Positions 24,700 to 38,275 of a DNA stretch of 64,000 nt are shown one piece after another. Numbering within the stretch: position 1 is the first letter of the stretch; each line of letters opens with the position of its first letter. Below the pieces are notes generated by a model, which saw only the letters and a program-made list of their open reading frames with translations, searched no databases and was not told the origin of the DNA. The translations under genes were made by a program, and so were the position numbers. Origin of the DNA: Erpetoichthys calabaricus (taxonomy: Eukaryota > Chordata > Cladistia > Polypteriformes > Polypteridae); the NCBI RefSeq assembly GCF_900747795.2, contig NC_041395.2, positions 34,558,097-34,622,096 on the forward strand, read 5' to 3'.

Positions 24700-25110
24700 A
24701 CCAAATGAGAGGAGACCATTCTGTTAATCAAGCTCATTCACTTACCAAATAGCTAAGCTGTCACAGATACTTCTTAAATGATGTCAATGTTTCTGTTTCA
24801 ACTACATGACTTGGTAGTTTATTCTAGTTTCACACAACAGTTTAAGTAAAGATGTATTTTCTGCCATCAATCCTAAATGGACTTTCCGTTAATCGCCACC
24901 GATGTGATTCACCATTACATTTAAACAACTCATTTGCAACTACTTTATCAATGCTTTTGAGAATTTTGAATACCTGAATTACATCCCCACACAGTCTGCT
25001 CTGCTCGAAACTAAATAGTTTTATTTCTCTGAGTCTTTCAGAGTAGGACATATTCTAAAATCCTGGGATGCACTTGGTTGCTGTCCTCTCAGGCAAGCTA
25101 GGCAGATGCC
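24700..25110 (-). repeat. LINE relic, C-terminal region
   Basis: Minus-strand frame SYSERLREIKLFSFEQSRL, then GDVIQVFKIL and KYIFT matches the LINE C-terminus pattern (ERL..L.L.SLE.RRLRGD.I.VYKI). 5'-truncated and broken. Confidence 0.6.
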
Positions 25111-25729
25111 AGATCAGATTAGACTAAATACCAAAGTAACTAATAATATAGTCAAACAAGGAGAAGTAAATGTCATTAAACACTAATTAATCCTTTCCCA
25201 ACTAAATTTTGCATTACATTACTTTTTTATAATTGGAATTCAAAAAAAAAAAATGTCAAACGTGATCATGACACTAGATATTATAGTTTAATGGTAAGGC
25301 CATTCATCCCTCCTGTTCTTCTGTTGTTTCAAAAGCAATATTGAATTTACACTTAATGGTATTGAACTGACTTTCTACATGCCTTGACATCTTTGGCATT
25401 CATTAATTTGAAAATGCTGCCCTTTGTTTATCACACAGATCATATATTAAGAAAAAAAAACTTCCCTGTGCTGCTGCAGTTACCATTTGCCAAAAGCAGA
25501 GATGCTATAGTAGTGACACCTAATGTAAGACTTTAACCTTTCTTTTAAAATGTAGAAACCACACTAGAAATGTACTAAAACTGCAATAGATTTGGTTCAG
25601 TTTGATTCTAAACTACTAATGCTGATGATGCATCAATAAATAAATAAACAAATAAATAAATAAATAAGCGAAGTAGGGCCATACAATTGAAAGTTTACTC
25701 AAATGGAATTTGCCAGTTTGTTGGGTATT

Positions 25730-26562
25730 CAGTTTTTGTGCTCGTAACTCAAAATGCTCATATCTCAAATCAATTTTCCCCATTGAAATTAATTGAAATG
25801 AGATTAATTTGTGCCAGCCTCCAGAAAACCACCCCAATTTTTTGTTAAATGTTTTCAACATAAGAAAAATGTATTTATAATGAACAAATATTGTATACAA
25901 ACAAAATAAAACCTAATACATAAAAGTGAATCTAAAGAAATAAATAGATGTTGGCGAAGCCGATTAGCATATTGTAATATTTTTTCTTTCACTTCACTTT
26001 TGCTTAACTTAATTTTCTTCTTCACTTGTTTTTTTCGTCACTTTCGTCACTTTCATGCTCAAAGCGTTTCAATAGAAACCTGTCCAAGGAGCTTCGTTTA
26101 GTCCTCCCCTTTAGAATGTTTCTGAAATGAGTTAAGCAAGTGTCATTAAATAGCTCCGCTGCATGACCAGTTGCAACTTTTTCAGGGTTTCTTTTCAATA
26201 AAGTCAAATGTTAGGCAAGTGTCATTAAATAGCACCACTGCATGACCAGTTGTAACTTTTTCAGGGTGTATCTTTTCTTTAAAGTTCAAAACTTTTTCCC
26301 ACATTGCAAACACTTCCTTTATCTCACCTTAACAGATAACCTCCTCCGCAATACCGATCTCCTGCAGAACCTCCGTATGTTGCCGCGTCTGTAGTTCCAT
26401 CAACTTCTCCGTCGTTAGTTCCTCGGAATGTGCGGCGACAAGTTCTTTGATGGCTCGTATTTCGAATTTTGGCTCGTAACTCAAGGCAAAAAATCAACCT
26501 AGTGATGGCTTGTATCTCAAAAAACTCGTACGTTGGAGCACTCGGATCTCAAGGTACCACTA
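25730..26562 (-). mobile_element. Tigger/pogo transposon relic with transposase C-terminus
   Basis: The right end carries the terminal repeat ...ATCTCAAGGTACCACTA. Subterminal CTCGTAACTCAA / CTCATATCTCAAAT motifs occur near both sides, and the left terminal repeat is lost. On the minus strand, 26022-26207 encodes ELFNDTCLTHFRNILKGRTK and SSLDRFLLKRFEHESDESDE, the C-terminal tail typical of Tigger/jerky-type transposases. An approximately 80-bp tandem duplication is visible (26133-26190 and 26215-26275). The DDE core is absent. Confidence 0.75.
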
Positions 26563-26817
26563 TACTCAAGAAGATCTGGTACCTTTTCAATTTACAAAGC
26601 AAGGTGGCTGATTCTTATGCTTTTTGCTTGTTAGTTTTTTTTAAATTTTGTAATATTTCAAAAAATGTGTGTATGTGTGTGTAATGCAATTTCATCCATT
26701 AGATCATCCTTTTGACCCTCTCCAATTTAGGCATCACTGGGACTGCTCTTAGATGGTTTGATTTCTACCTTTCAAACAGATCCTACCAAGATTTATGGAA
26801 GGAAAAGGTGTCAAAGT

Positions 26818-27080
26818 CACATCTTTAGAATATTAGAACAATTGTGAAAAGAACAGTCCATTAAGCCCAACAATCTCAATTATCCTATTCACTTAGATTG
26901 TCTAAAATAGCTTCAAGTCAAGATCTGAAGGTCCCAGAAATCTTACTGTTCACCATGCTACCTGGTAATTTATCACACGTGTCTCAATGGTTCTTTGTGT
27001 AAGAAATTCTCTTCTAATATATAATTTACTTTATTTAATTTATTAAAGTTTATTGTCAGTTTTTACTCTCTGATAGGGGT
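26818..27080 (-). repeat. LINE relic
   Basis: Resembles the repeat family at 24700-25110: AACAATTGTGAAAAGAACAG, AGATCTGAAGGTCCCAGAAA, CAATGGTTCTTTGTGTAAGA are typical phrases. No intact frame. Confidence 0.4.
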
Positions 27081-27160
27081 CCATAGAGGTCTAAATCCCT
27101 AATAAAGGATAAAAAAAAAAAAATCATATTCATAACCACTGACCTTGAAAGAGTCTAACA

Positions 27161-27828
27161 CAGTGTTTCCCAAACTCAGTCCTGTGCCCCCCATTTGGCT
27201 GCAGGTTTTTGTTCCAACCAGCTTTTGTTGTTAATTGGACTCCTGGGCTAATTAAGTGTAAGAGCCAATTTAGAAACTTAAAGCTTTGAGTTAAACTCAT
27301 ATTAAAGTTTGCTTTATTTGAATAGAATATAATTTCTTCTATAGTCATAGACAATGGTAAAGTCTTTTTCCCCCCTATAAGTTAGTAAGAGATAGAATCT
27401 TCTTGCTATAACTGAGAAACTGTGAGTTAATAAGCTTTTGTTGTGTTTAGAGCAGGTCCCAGTAAACAGGGACTTGAAAGACCCATTTTCAAGTTAGAAA
27501 TGGGATAAGCATACAGTTTTCTGATCACTTTGAAATGGTTCAGAAACGTTTTGAAATGGTATTATAAGTGAATAGTAACAATTTAAGATTTAACAAGATT
27601 AAGCCTTGAACTAAATTTTTTCTTATTATAATTTTTCCTTTTTGCTATTTTTAATTTTCTTTTTTGTGTGAACTGTTTTACTTTCAAACTTAACTAAACT
27701 TTTAAAAACGAAGATATTTTGTCTGTGGAATCATTTCTGCGCGTCAGGCTTTTGTTGAATCCCATTTTTTAAGTTGGAGCTGCAGAATTTTGGAAACTTT
27801 GGGAAAACGCAGCTACAATTAAGTGATT

Positions 27829-27900
<72 letters not shown>

Positions 27901-28404
27901 TGTAACAAGCAGTTATATGGGAATAATTCATTTTTTTCTTTTTAACAATATTTTCATGTTGATTTTCATTCTACTTTTCTTTGTGTTCTAATTGTTTAAT
28001 TGATCCATTATTTACTAATTAGTGAGTCTGATGCTAAAGTAGTTGCAGCCTTTGATTATTCAGTGTTGTTTGCCAGGGTGTCTACTCTCCTCATTTTTAA
28101 TTGTCATTAATAAGATACAATGAAGGGGAAAACTGCACAGAGAAAGGGCAAAATAGAATGAAATTAACAAAAGAGAGTTAAGCATTTAAATCTACAGCAA
28201 AAAGCAGAAATATTTCTAAATGTCTTATAAATGTAAAAATCATGCTGCTGTGCTTTTCTGAATGTAGAATAAAAGAAAAAAAATCCCATCTAATTACAGT
28301 AAATGATCTCAGTGCTATCAGGTGTTGTCACTGATTAGGAATCTGGTTGGAACAAAAACCTGCAGACACGAGTGTGCCCCCGGGACCAAGTTTGGGAAAC
28401 ACTG
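27161..28404. mobile_element. hAT-like non-autonomous DNA transposon
   Basis: Begins CAGTGTTTCCCAAACTCAGT and ends with its inverted counterpart ACCAAGTTTGGGAAACACTG. A second matching block, CTGCAGGTTTTTGTTCCAACCA, lies inside both ends. Flanks GTCTAACA (27153-27160) and GTCTAAAA (28405-28412) are an 8-bp target duplication with one mismatch, as hAT elements make. It is 1,244 bp, AT-rich and has no transposase frame. Confidence 0.85.
27834..27896. repeat. TA dinucleotide array
   Basis: About 30 TA units inside the hAT-like element. Confidence 0.97.
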
Positions 28405-28419
28405 GTCTAAAACAACATC

Positions 28420-29770
28420 CCACATGTGTATATTTGAAATTTGTCATTTCTAACTTTCTTTGAGGGGCTGTCAGAGGACTAGGATCACCAGTAAAGAACC
28501 CTATGTCAAAAATATTATATTTGTTATCCTATATTACCATTTTTCATTTTGACCCCTTGTATTCCGTTAGGGGGAGAACCCCTGTTGTGGCATGCACAAC
28601 TTCAACTCCTTCTGATCATTTTTGTTGGAGACACCTATTAATTTACTCTTTATCATAAGATTGACATTCCCTTTACAAAATATAGTCTGAAAATAGGCTA
28701 AAAGATAGTGCTATTTGGGTATAGAAGAGCTAAAATAGGGGTTATCCTCAAAAAGCTCAACATCTTGCATAACTCGTATCACACACTTGTGCCTGGGAAA
28801 CAACTTCATGGCTTGTAAACTTGCAATTCCACCCCAAGTCAAGGGCTGGCACTCCCTCATAACACCTCTCCTTTCCTTCCACTCTGCAGATCTGGAGAAT
28901 TATGGGCCAACAGCACATGATGTTATGATGTTTTGGGGTGCCTGAATCCATCCCTTCTGCCTCATTGACTTAATAACCAGCACCATTGTCATTTTTTCCT
29001 CAGTCTTTATGTCTGTAAAAACCTAGTTTGCAATTCGTTTTTGATTTTTGTGTATAGCAACATGCGAGGATCACCATTTGGTGCCACAACTTTTCATCTT
29101 TGTTTCCTTTTCTTATTATGGTAAACATCAAGATGAATATGTGGTGTGTTCTCATACAGGTGTATCAGTAGGCTCTGACAATGTGATTCACATGTAATGT
29201 TTATGAATACAATTCCAAGGTAATAACCTTTGGACTTCTAGCTCCCAGCGAGAAACTTTGAGAAGACAGTGCTATGTGACATAAAAGTGACCATTCACCC
29301 CATTCAAAAATCTAACATTAAAAATAAGCAAGTGAAATAGATGGCATTTTTGTGACAGCATTATACATGCAGTTACAGTATGGATGCAGTAGCAAACCAA
29401 CAGCAAACTTGCATTTCCCTGAAAGACTGACAGGAATTGGGTACACAAACAGGAAATGGAAGACATCACAAATTGTACTCCTCATAATGCTCACAGTGTG
29501 TGAGCTGCAGCACACATTCAGCCTGGCTTCTGCTTTGCCTATCTTTAAGAAGGACACTGCCTGATAAAACCAGAGATTAGTTAGAAAATGGAGGGTGGGA
29601 CTTGTGTTAACATACAGTAGCTTAGCTTTGTTATTGGTGCAGAGGTGGAACCTGGGAGGAGGCGGATCTGCCACAAAATATGATGCTATGATTGGTTAAG
29701 AATACTTATCTAAACAGTTTCATGAATGGAGGTGATGCATTACTTTTCACAAGACAGCAGGCATTCAAGG
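28420..29770. other. no gene recognised
   Basis: No supported coding exon. The overlapping minus-strand frames at 29272-29674 lack motifs and conflict with each other. Confidence 0.4.
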
Positions 29771-29784
29771 GTACAGCAGGGTAC

Positions 29785-29868
29785 TGTACTTTAAGATCTA
29801 AAAATTGTGAATTGCCCATTGGGATTAATAAAGTAGCTATCTATCTATCTCTATCTCTATCTATCTAA
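29785..29868 (+). repeat. LINE 3' end with ATCT tail
   Basis: Ends GGGATTAATAAAGTAGCTA followed by about 10 imperfect TATC/CTATCT units, the same 3' signature as at 50180 and 52880. Confidence 0.65.
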
Positions 29869-30434
29869 ATAATGTTTAAGGAATAAACAACTCTACCTCA
29901 ATGATGAGGGAACAGACAGTCTGGCCTCTTTCCTACCATGCTCATGAGTTCACGTTTACTGTATGTGTGTATTTCTTTCACTTTTAACAGTTTTCTACTT
30001 TCTCACTGCTTACTACTTCTGTAATTCAAACAGACAAACACCATACACACAGTGACCAGACCAGTTTGAGCTTTGAGGCAGCAGCGCTAACCACTGCAAG
30101 TTATTAATTGATTATTTTGATTTTTTAAATATTATAATCCTTTAGTTGATTGTACTTTTAAAAATATCAGTGTACATAAGGCGTTGATTTTATATAATGT
30201 AACCATCTACAGCATCTAACGTATTAAGAGATTTCTGATCATGTTATATAAAAACTTAAACCTCTTACATAAAATAGAGGAAAATGAAAGAAAAGTTTTT
30301 AGGTATATATTTGTTGAATTAAGTGAGATTTCTGAGCTGAATGTATATTGAAAAATATTATATAAGACAAAAGCTATCTCTTTAATCTTTCACAGAATTC
30401 TCTCTGTTTCCATTTCTACATAAATGTGTCAGGA

Positions 30435-31700
<1,266 letters not shown>

Positions 31701-32190
31701 AAGCACATTCTTAATTCTCAGACCCCCCACCCACAATATGTTTCTGCTAATACTAACTGTTAACCTAAAAATTATTAGTCACTGAAGTTGAATAATGCCA
31801 TCCAAAATGAAGCTCTTGACCATTATTGTCATACACCTACTCTAATACTCCAAGTATATCAAACCACAGTCTCCATGATCAAATATGTCAGTGCTTATTT
31901 CTAGAAGGCAGAATTACTATGATATGAAAATTGTGAAGGTTAAACAATAAATTTAGACATTTTTAAAAATTACACCATTTAAAAAAGTAATTATTAATCC
32001 CTACATATGGTATTGTGATCAATTGTTGTGTACATTAAAAAGAGAGCACTTAAGAATAACAGTTTAAAAATAACACACCAAAAAGCTGACACCTGACTAG
32101 TCACAGGAAACTTATTTTGTAGGAATTAGACTGTTTTGTGCCAAACAGAATGCACGCTTCCACTTCCTGTGCATATCTAAAGTTATTAGC
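31701..32190 (+). repeat. duplicated segment, copy 1
   Basis: From AAGCACATTCTTAATTCTCA to GCATATCTAAAGTTATTA it matches 51855-52350 with about three base changes and one gap of roughly 10 bp. No coding content. It follows an ATCT array, as does its partner. Confidence 0.9.
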
Positions 32191-32855
32191 ATTAAAGACA
32201 TTGATTGAAATACACTGTTGAATAAGATATCCTGCAATACATTTTAGGAAGTATCCTTTAGCTGTCACATAGTAATATGCATTTCAATAAATATATATGA
32301 AAAAACAGACCTGTGTGGCAAGTAAAAGAAGTTTTTATCCATAGACAGCTTGTTATATGGCCTCAGTCAAATAAAGTTCTGTTCAACACATGTGTCTTTC
32401 TTTTGTTTTGAGAGACGTCTTTAGCACTGGAGAAATTTCCTAGTGCTGATGCAGTGTGGTGGCATATCTGACTAATTCAAACAACTAAATGAACAGCCCA
32501 TTGATACATCACTTCCCATTTCTGCTATCTCCTTTATATTATGGGTTGTTGCTTGTGGTTTTCAATGTGTGAAGAGCATTTCCTTAAAATTAAAATCTCT
32601 CAATTGTTACTATTTTCATTTCCTTTTATTAAATCAGTAACCTGGAGAATAAATATAGATCATTTGTATTTTTTCAAAAATGTATATACTTTAAATATAA
32701 TTGAATAAATGATAAGTTAATGAGGAATAAATAAAAATAAAGCATTTGCATTTTCTACAGCACTTGGAATAGCCTGCTAGATGTGAAGGCAACTGATCCT
32801 TCAAAACTCAAGTTTGTGGTACAGTTGTAAAGAAAATAATTTTTTATAGGCCATT
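32190..32855. other. no gene recognised
   Basis: AT-rich, no recognisable repeat or exon. Confidence 0.4.
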
Positions 32856-32859
32856 ATAC

Positions 32860-33420
32860 TGTGTATCGGAAGGTCAGGGAGGGAGCAATAATATCTCCTT
32901 TTCATGCCAGGACCTGGAGGTGGAAGGATGTTACAGCAGCTACAGTGGTAGTGGGTCCTAATAACCTCTGAGTGACATGGGAACCTGGAAGGTCAGCCCA
33001 GTGGCAGCATGCCTGCTATAAGCAGTGTCCCCCCGTGCACTTGTTGGCAACATCCCAGGTCTGTATAAGAGTTGTGATCCCATGGGCCTGCCTTGTTGGA
33101 TTCTATGAGGGCCACCACAGGGAGTTCTTAGGTACTGATGTTATAAGGACTTTGGTCGTCCTGCTTTACCTGGAAGTACTCCTGGGTCCAGAGTTAAAAG
33201 AGATTCCTTCACCTGACTGAGAGAGTTGGAGTCTGGGGTGGAGGAGAGAGTGGAGTTGGAGAAAAAGAAAAGGAAGTAAAAGAAGAGAATTAGTTATGCT
33301 GAATTTGTTTACAAAGAAGCCTTTAGGAAAGTATTATTTAAATTAAAAGTACTTCAGTTGAACTGAGACTGTTTAGGGCTTGGTGGAGCCCCCTACAGGC
33401 CGCAATATCAGCTTTTGAAT
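32860..33420 (+). repeat. LTR-like or SINE-like repeat, paired with 59840-60366
   Basis: Middle and end share phrasing with 59840-60366: CCTGGAAGTACTCCTGG, GTTGGAG..GGAGGAGAG and GGGCTTGGTGGAGCCCCCTA followed by CAGGCC. No protein frame. Family not resolved; it may be an old solo LTR. Confidence 0.4.
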
Positions 33421-33617
33421 TGCACTCTTCACTGAGTGTAGGCGCAAAACGCGATGGCAAATTCCCAGGTAAAATTCAAGTATAGATTATATGTAGTACT
33501 ATATTACAGAATTAAATAACAGATTTGTTAAAACACATAAAAACAAAATAGAAAATGATTAATTAAATTGGAAGCTAAGGATACCTGTCCATTAGTTCAT
33601 TGTTAAACTATGGCTAG

Positions 33618-33824
33618 TTGACAATGGTGGAAATGAAAACTGTAAGAGAGAAAGTTAAAGACAAAGTCAGACACAGTCACAGTTCTGGAGACCTCGGCCA
33701 ATTAGCCACCAACACCCCATCTGGGCATCCTATAGTAGAATCTGTGCTGGTTGTCCAATCTGATGAGAGAATCTTTTCATTCGATGATTCCAATTCTCCT
33801 TTATCTGAAATAACTTTTCCATAG
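33618..33824 (+). other. unexplained open frame of 68 residues
   Basis: Polar, low-repeat text (VREKVKDKVRHSHSSGDLGQ, later DERIFSFDDSNSPLSEITFP) that looks more protein-like than neighbouring chance frames. I see no domain. It could be a fragment of a transposon protein or a chance frame. No clear splice sites flank it. Confidence 0.2.
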
Positions 33825-34470
33825 GCAACAAAGCAGCTTGGCAGTAGAGCAGTGGCACCAATTAAGATACCAAGAAGGGAAACAGAACAGAGGAGGGTTA
33901 GTAATGGTTTATAAATATTGTATGACTAATATTTCTATATAAATGTTGCCTTAGGTGAGCCCTGAATTGGATCTTCTGATGCACACGCATGTTAGCATTA
34001 ATCTTGTCTTCTTTTTGCTGCAGTGTGTGTAGTAGTCTATGATGTAGTAGTCATCATCTTATTGAAGGGCACAAGGTTATTCATGATGTGTCTAGCAAGG
34101 AGTGTTAGCTCCATGAATTGACCAAGTTCAGTGAGGGGAAATGAACTATGAAAAAGTTGCCCTGTTTACTGTACCACCGTAAAGCCACAATGGCAACAAA
34201 ATAGATAACAAAACATTCACAACAAAAAATATATATACTTAGCTTGATATTGAAAAAAAATCATTTCAGTGTATAATCCATCTCAGGCTCTGTCGGGAAG
34301 TCCCTATTTAAATGCAAGTACAGGAAATATGAGTCTCTTTCTCTCTCTCTCTTTCTCTCTGGCAGCTGATGTTCTCTTGATGGTCCAGCAGCTATCTTCT
34401 GTGAGTGCTGACATAGCTTGCAGAAGTTTTCAAGTGACAGGGTATGGTAGAACATTTTAACTTTAAAATA

Positions 34471-35367
34471 CAGTAATCCCTCCTCCATCGCAGGGGTTGC
34501 GTTCCAGAGCCACCCGCGAAATAAGAAAATCCGCGAAGTAGAAACCATATGTTTATATGGTTATTTTTATATTGTCATGCTTGGGTCACAGATTTGCGCA
34601 GAAACACAGGAGGTTGTAGAGAGACAGGAACGTTATTCAAACACTGCAAACAAACATTTGTCTCTTTTTCAAAAGTTTAAACTGTGCTCCATGACAAGAC
34701 AGAGATGACAGTTCCATCTCACAATTAAAAGAATGCAAACATATCTTCCTCTTCAAAGTAGTGCGTGTCAGGAGCACAGAATGTCACATAGATAGAGAAA
34801 ACAATCTCTAGCAAACAAATCAATAGGGCTGTTTGGCTTTTAAGTATGCGAAGCACCGCGGCACAAAGCTGTTGAAGGCGGCAGCTCACACCCCCTCCTT
34901 CAGGAGCAGGGAGAGAGAGAGAGATACAAACAAAAATCAATACGTGCCCTTCGAGCTTTTAAGTATGCGAAGCACCGTGCAGCATGTCGTTTCAGGAAGC
35001 AGCTGCACAAAAGATAACAACGTGAAGATAATCTTTCAGCATTTTTAGACGAGCGTCCGTATCGTCTAGGTGTGCGAACAGCCCCCCTGCTCAATCCCCC
35101 TACGTCAGGATCAGAGAAAGTCAGCGCAAGAGAAAGAGAAAAGTAAGCTGGGTAGCTTCTCAGCCATCTGCCAATAGCGTCCCTTGTATGATATCAACTG
35201 GGCAAACCAACTGAAGAAGCATGTACCAGAAATTAAAAGACCCATTGTCCGCAGAAACCTGCGAAGCAGCGAAAAATATGCGATATATATTTAAATATGC
35301 TTACATATAAAATCCGCGATGGAGTGAAGCCGCGAAAGGCGAAGCGCGATATAGTGAGGGATTACTG
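34471..35367 (-). mobile_element. Tigger/pogo-like non-autonomous DNA transposon
   Basis: Inverse-oriented twin of 12842-13755: starts CAGTAATCCCTCCTCCATCG, ends ATAGTGAGGGATTACTG, flanked by TA at 34469-34470 and 35368-35369. It holds both copies of the TTAAGTATGCGAAGCACCG module (near 34840 and 34960). 897 bp; no transposase. Confidence 0.85.
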
Positions 35368-35474
35368 TAATATTGTTTTAGTACAATAAACCGATTAGTG
35401 ATAGAAATCCCTTGGAATAAAGAACATTCCCATTATTTTTCTTACCCAAGTCCAAAAATCCTTTCTCATCATCT

Positions 35475-36108
35475 GATCAGGTCAGGTTGGGGAGCATGCA
35501 CTGGTACAGCGCATTGCCACACCCACCACACAGCAAAACAGCTCAGGATCCTGCTTGGCAACCCCACAGGCAGACACACAGTCCAGTCCCACCCTCCAGA
35601 AATTACCATCTATCTGCCGCAGCCAGATGTTACGTTCGTGTCCCTTTGGTCTGGTCCAGTCACTTGGGTCCTCAATAATGAGGATCCTGCGTGCTGGATT
35701 ACCCTCGGGGAATCGTGCCACATGGCCATAGTGCCATAACTGACTCTCCTTAACAATGCAGGTAATGTGCCTCATTCAGGACACCGTGAGCAATCACTTA
35801 TTCAACACAAAGTCAAACCAGCAGTACACAAGGATTCTCCGAAGAGACACAGTACCAAAGGAGTCAAGTCTTCGTCTCAGGTCACTGAATAGCGTACATG
35901 TCTCGCAACCATATAGCAAGACAGGAAGCACCAGGACTCTAAAAACTTGGACCTTTATCCTTTTGTATTGATATCCGGAGCGCCACACAACCCTTTCCAG
36001 AGACCTCATAACCCTCATTGCTCTCCCAATCTGTCTGCTGACTTCATAGGAAGAGTCACCAGAGACATGAATGTCACTGCCAAGGTAAGTAAATCTGATC
36101 TGATACAT
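35475..36108 (-). repeat. LINE relic, C-terminal third and 3' end
   Basis: Minus strand reads RFTYLGSDIHVSGDSSYEVS, KVQVFRVLVLPVLLYGCET, SDLRRRLDSFGTVSLRRIL, then, after a frame change near 35790, MRHITCIVKESQLWHYGHVA and DWTRPKG. This is the widespread fish LINE also present at 38575-40672 and 59260-59550. 5'-truncated and inactive. Confidence 0.85.
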
Positions 36109-36206
36109 CAGCGTAATAATGAAAACAAAAACAAGAATGTATAATAAAAAGGAAAAACAAGCTTTGTAACATAATAATAATAAAAAATTAATTTTCTTGA
36201 CCCCCT

Positions 36207-36398
36207 ATTGAAAATCTATGGAAAGAACTGAATAATGCCATCTGGAGAAAGCACCCTTCAAACCTGACGCAGCTGGAACAGTTTGTTCAGAAAGAGTGGG
36301 CCAAACTACCTGTTGACATGTGCAGAAGTCTCAGTGAGAGCTCCAGGTGTTGCTTGTTTGCAATGATTTCCTCTAAAGGTTGTGCAACAAAATATTAG
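36207..36398 (+). pseudogene. Tc1-like transposase C-terminus
   Basis: Sixty-three codons and a TAG stop: IENLWKELNNAIWRKHPSNL, QLEQFVQKEWAKLPVDMCRS, ISSKGCATKY. This is the end of a Tc1 transposase, beginning in the ...NPIE-x-LW motif that holds the last catalytic acidic residue. The rest of the gene is absent upstream. A degraded terminal repeat may follow to about 36490. It differs from the Tc1 at 16900, so two Tc1 families left traces here. Confidence 0.8.
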
Positions 36399-37179
36399 AT
36401 TAAGGATCCCATCTGTTTTCTCCATGCCATTTCATTTGTTATTATTTGAAATATTCTGTTCAATCAAAACTCTAAAACAAAGTCTGATATTTGTTAAATA
36501 AGGAAAAAACACTGATATTGTAAACTCTGCATCTGATGGTAGGCTTTTTGTTTTTTTAATGGCAGTTATAAGAGATGTAACTGCAGATTACACCCTCTTG
36601 TAGCATGATTTTTGTAAAGGAGTTGATTTGTAATGTCATTCTAAGACAATCATCTTGTGAGCAGCACATGAAGTTAAAAAGCACACGAACCCTCTAAAGT
36701 AGTTTTATAGAGTTGGCATCTAGGCATAGAAATGAGTTACCCATAACAAAATATTAGAATGGACCCCAATCTTTCCAATCTTATGTTTACCAGTACATGT
36801 GCTCCGCAGGGCTGCATTCTTTCACTCCATTGTTCTCATTTTAAATGAATGTCACTGTACCCCCTTTCATAATTCCACAAAGAATTAGAAGTTTGCTTTT
36901 AAAATGACAGTTGTAACTGTTAGATCAGGTGTAAATTTATGCTGACGCTATTAGTTAGGATCAGATGAGGAAGGGGCGAGGAAGAGCATTAATGTGACTG
37001 AGAGAATAAAACAAGAAAAAAAAGCTAACTTTTAGAAGTACCATAAATTTACACCCAATCTGACTTTGTTCATTTGTAATATTGTATTAGTGCGATGGTG
37101 TTTTCTGATTGGTACTATTCAGGTCATAAAATGATTTCTTCAAAATGTCACATATATTTGTCTCTTTCCCTGGTGCTGC

Positions 37180-37600
37180 GTTGACATCATGGACCATAAG
37201 GCGTGAGCTTATTCAGTGTGAACAGGAACATGCGGGTGGCTGGTTGCTGTTTGTACAACATGCTTGACCTGGTAGCGATGAATGCACATGTACTGTGCAA
37301 GGCATGCACGGGGTCCACTGAGAAAAGAAGAGTGTTCTTGGCTCACCTTGAAGAGGAACTTCATTGTCGCTTCTTACAAGAAAAGGCGATGGAAAAAGAA
37401 AAAGAGGATGCAACATCGACAAGCTTCTGTTCCAAGACCACCGCTTCACCCAAGAAAGCAAACTCAGTCAGTGTCTAGTGCCCCTTCAATGTAATAAGAA
37501 CCACAGCATAGAGAAATGTGTACATTGCAACAGGTACACATGTCATAAATGTAGGAAGGACGGTCCTTAGGTGTGTGGGAACTGTTAACCTTTTGAATTG
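37180..37600 (+). pseudogene. piggyBac transposase C-terminal remnant
   Basis: Ordered traces: VDIMDHKA (third catalytic Asp region), YNMLDLVAMNAHVLCKACTG, STEKRRVFLAHLEEELHCRF, then the C-terminal cysteine-rich finger CVHCNRYTCHKCRKDGP. A frame change falls between the two halves at about 37440-37500, and another near 37200. The family needs about 550-600 residues, so only the last quarter is left. It lies between direct repeats (next entry). Confidence 0.8.
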
Positions 37601-38091
37601 CGGAACTGACCTCTCTGTACCATTCTTTCCTCTGCATGTCCTGGAGTAAAAAAGAAACACCAACATGCACCAAAATGTGGAGTTTGGGCAAGGTTGTGAA
37701 AAAAAAAGGTATGTGAATGAATATGAATAATGTTGCATCAATGACACAATGTTTTCCGAAATGTACCATACAGGTCATAAAATGAATTATTCCAAATATT
37801 ATTTACACCTATGTCTCTGTTTTTTTGTCAGTGTGGCTTTGACATCATGGACCATAAGGTGTATACTAATTCAGTGTGAGTAGGAACAATCAATAAAATT
37901 GAATAAAAAAAATTCAAGTGACAGTGAGATACCAAGAAGGCAGATTCACCAGCCATTGTGTGTCAACTTTTATCCCTCCAGATCAATGAATTTCCAGTTC
38001 AATTGTCTCAAAACACCACTCACATCTACAGTTATTCCCAGTTTCAAATAAAAGCTAACAGCGTCAGATCTTAGGGGGATGGTGTTTGTGT

Positions 38092-38115
38092 GTCGGGGGG
38101 GTGGGGGGGGGGGGG
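38092..38115 (+). repeat. G-rich run
   Basis: Over 20 bases almost entirely G, interrupted by one T; could form a G-quadruplex. Likely a simple-repeat expansion. Confidence 0.8.
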
Positions 38116-38275
38116 TTGTATTGTGCTTGTGACTGAGAGAATAAAAGTGAAAAAAAAATGCTAACTTTTATAAGTACTATAAATTTACACTGGCTGTTAC
38201 AGACACAAATCAAATGTATGGTTTTATTGTATAATATTAACAATAAGAGCAGCTTACTACTCAAAATGGTAATTT

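Larger units (their letters stand above)
36915..38225 (+). mobile_element. piggyBac-derived block with internal duplication
   Basis: 37128-37226 and 37772-37884 are similar (CATCATGGACCATAAGG..., ATTCAGTGTGA...AGGAAC), so the segment coding for the MDHK motif is present twice. GACTGAGAGAATAAAA with AAAAA-GCTAACTTTTA and ATAAATTTACAC recurs at about 36995 and 38130. The outer ends of the transposon could not be fixed. Confidence 0.5.
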
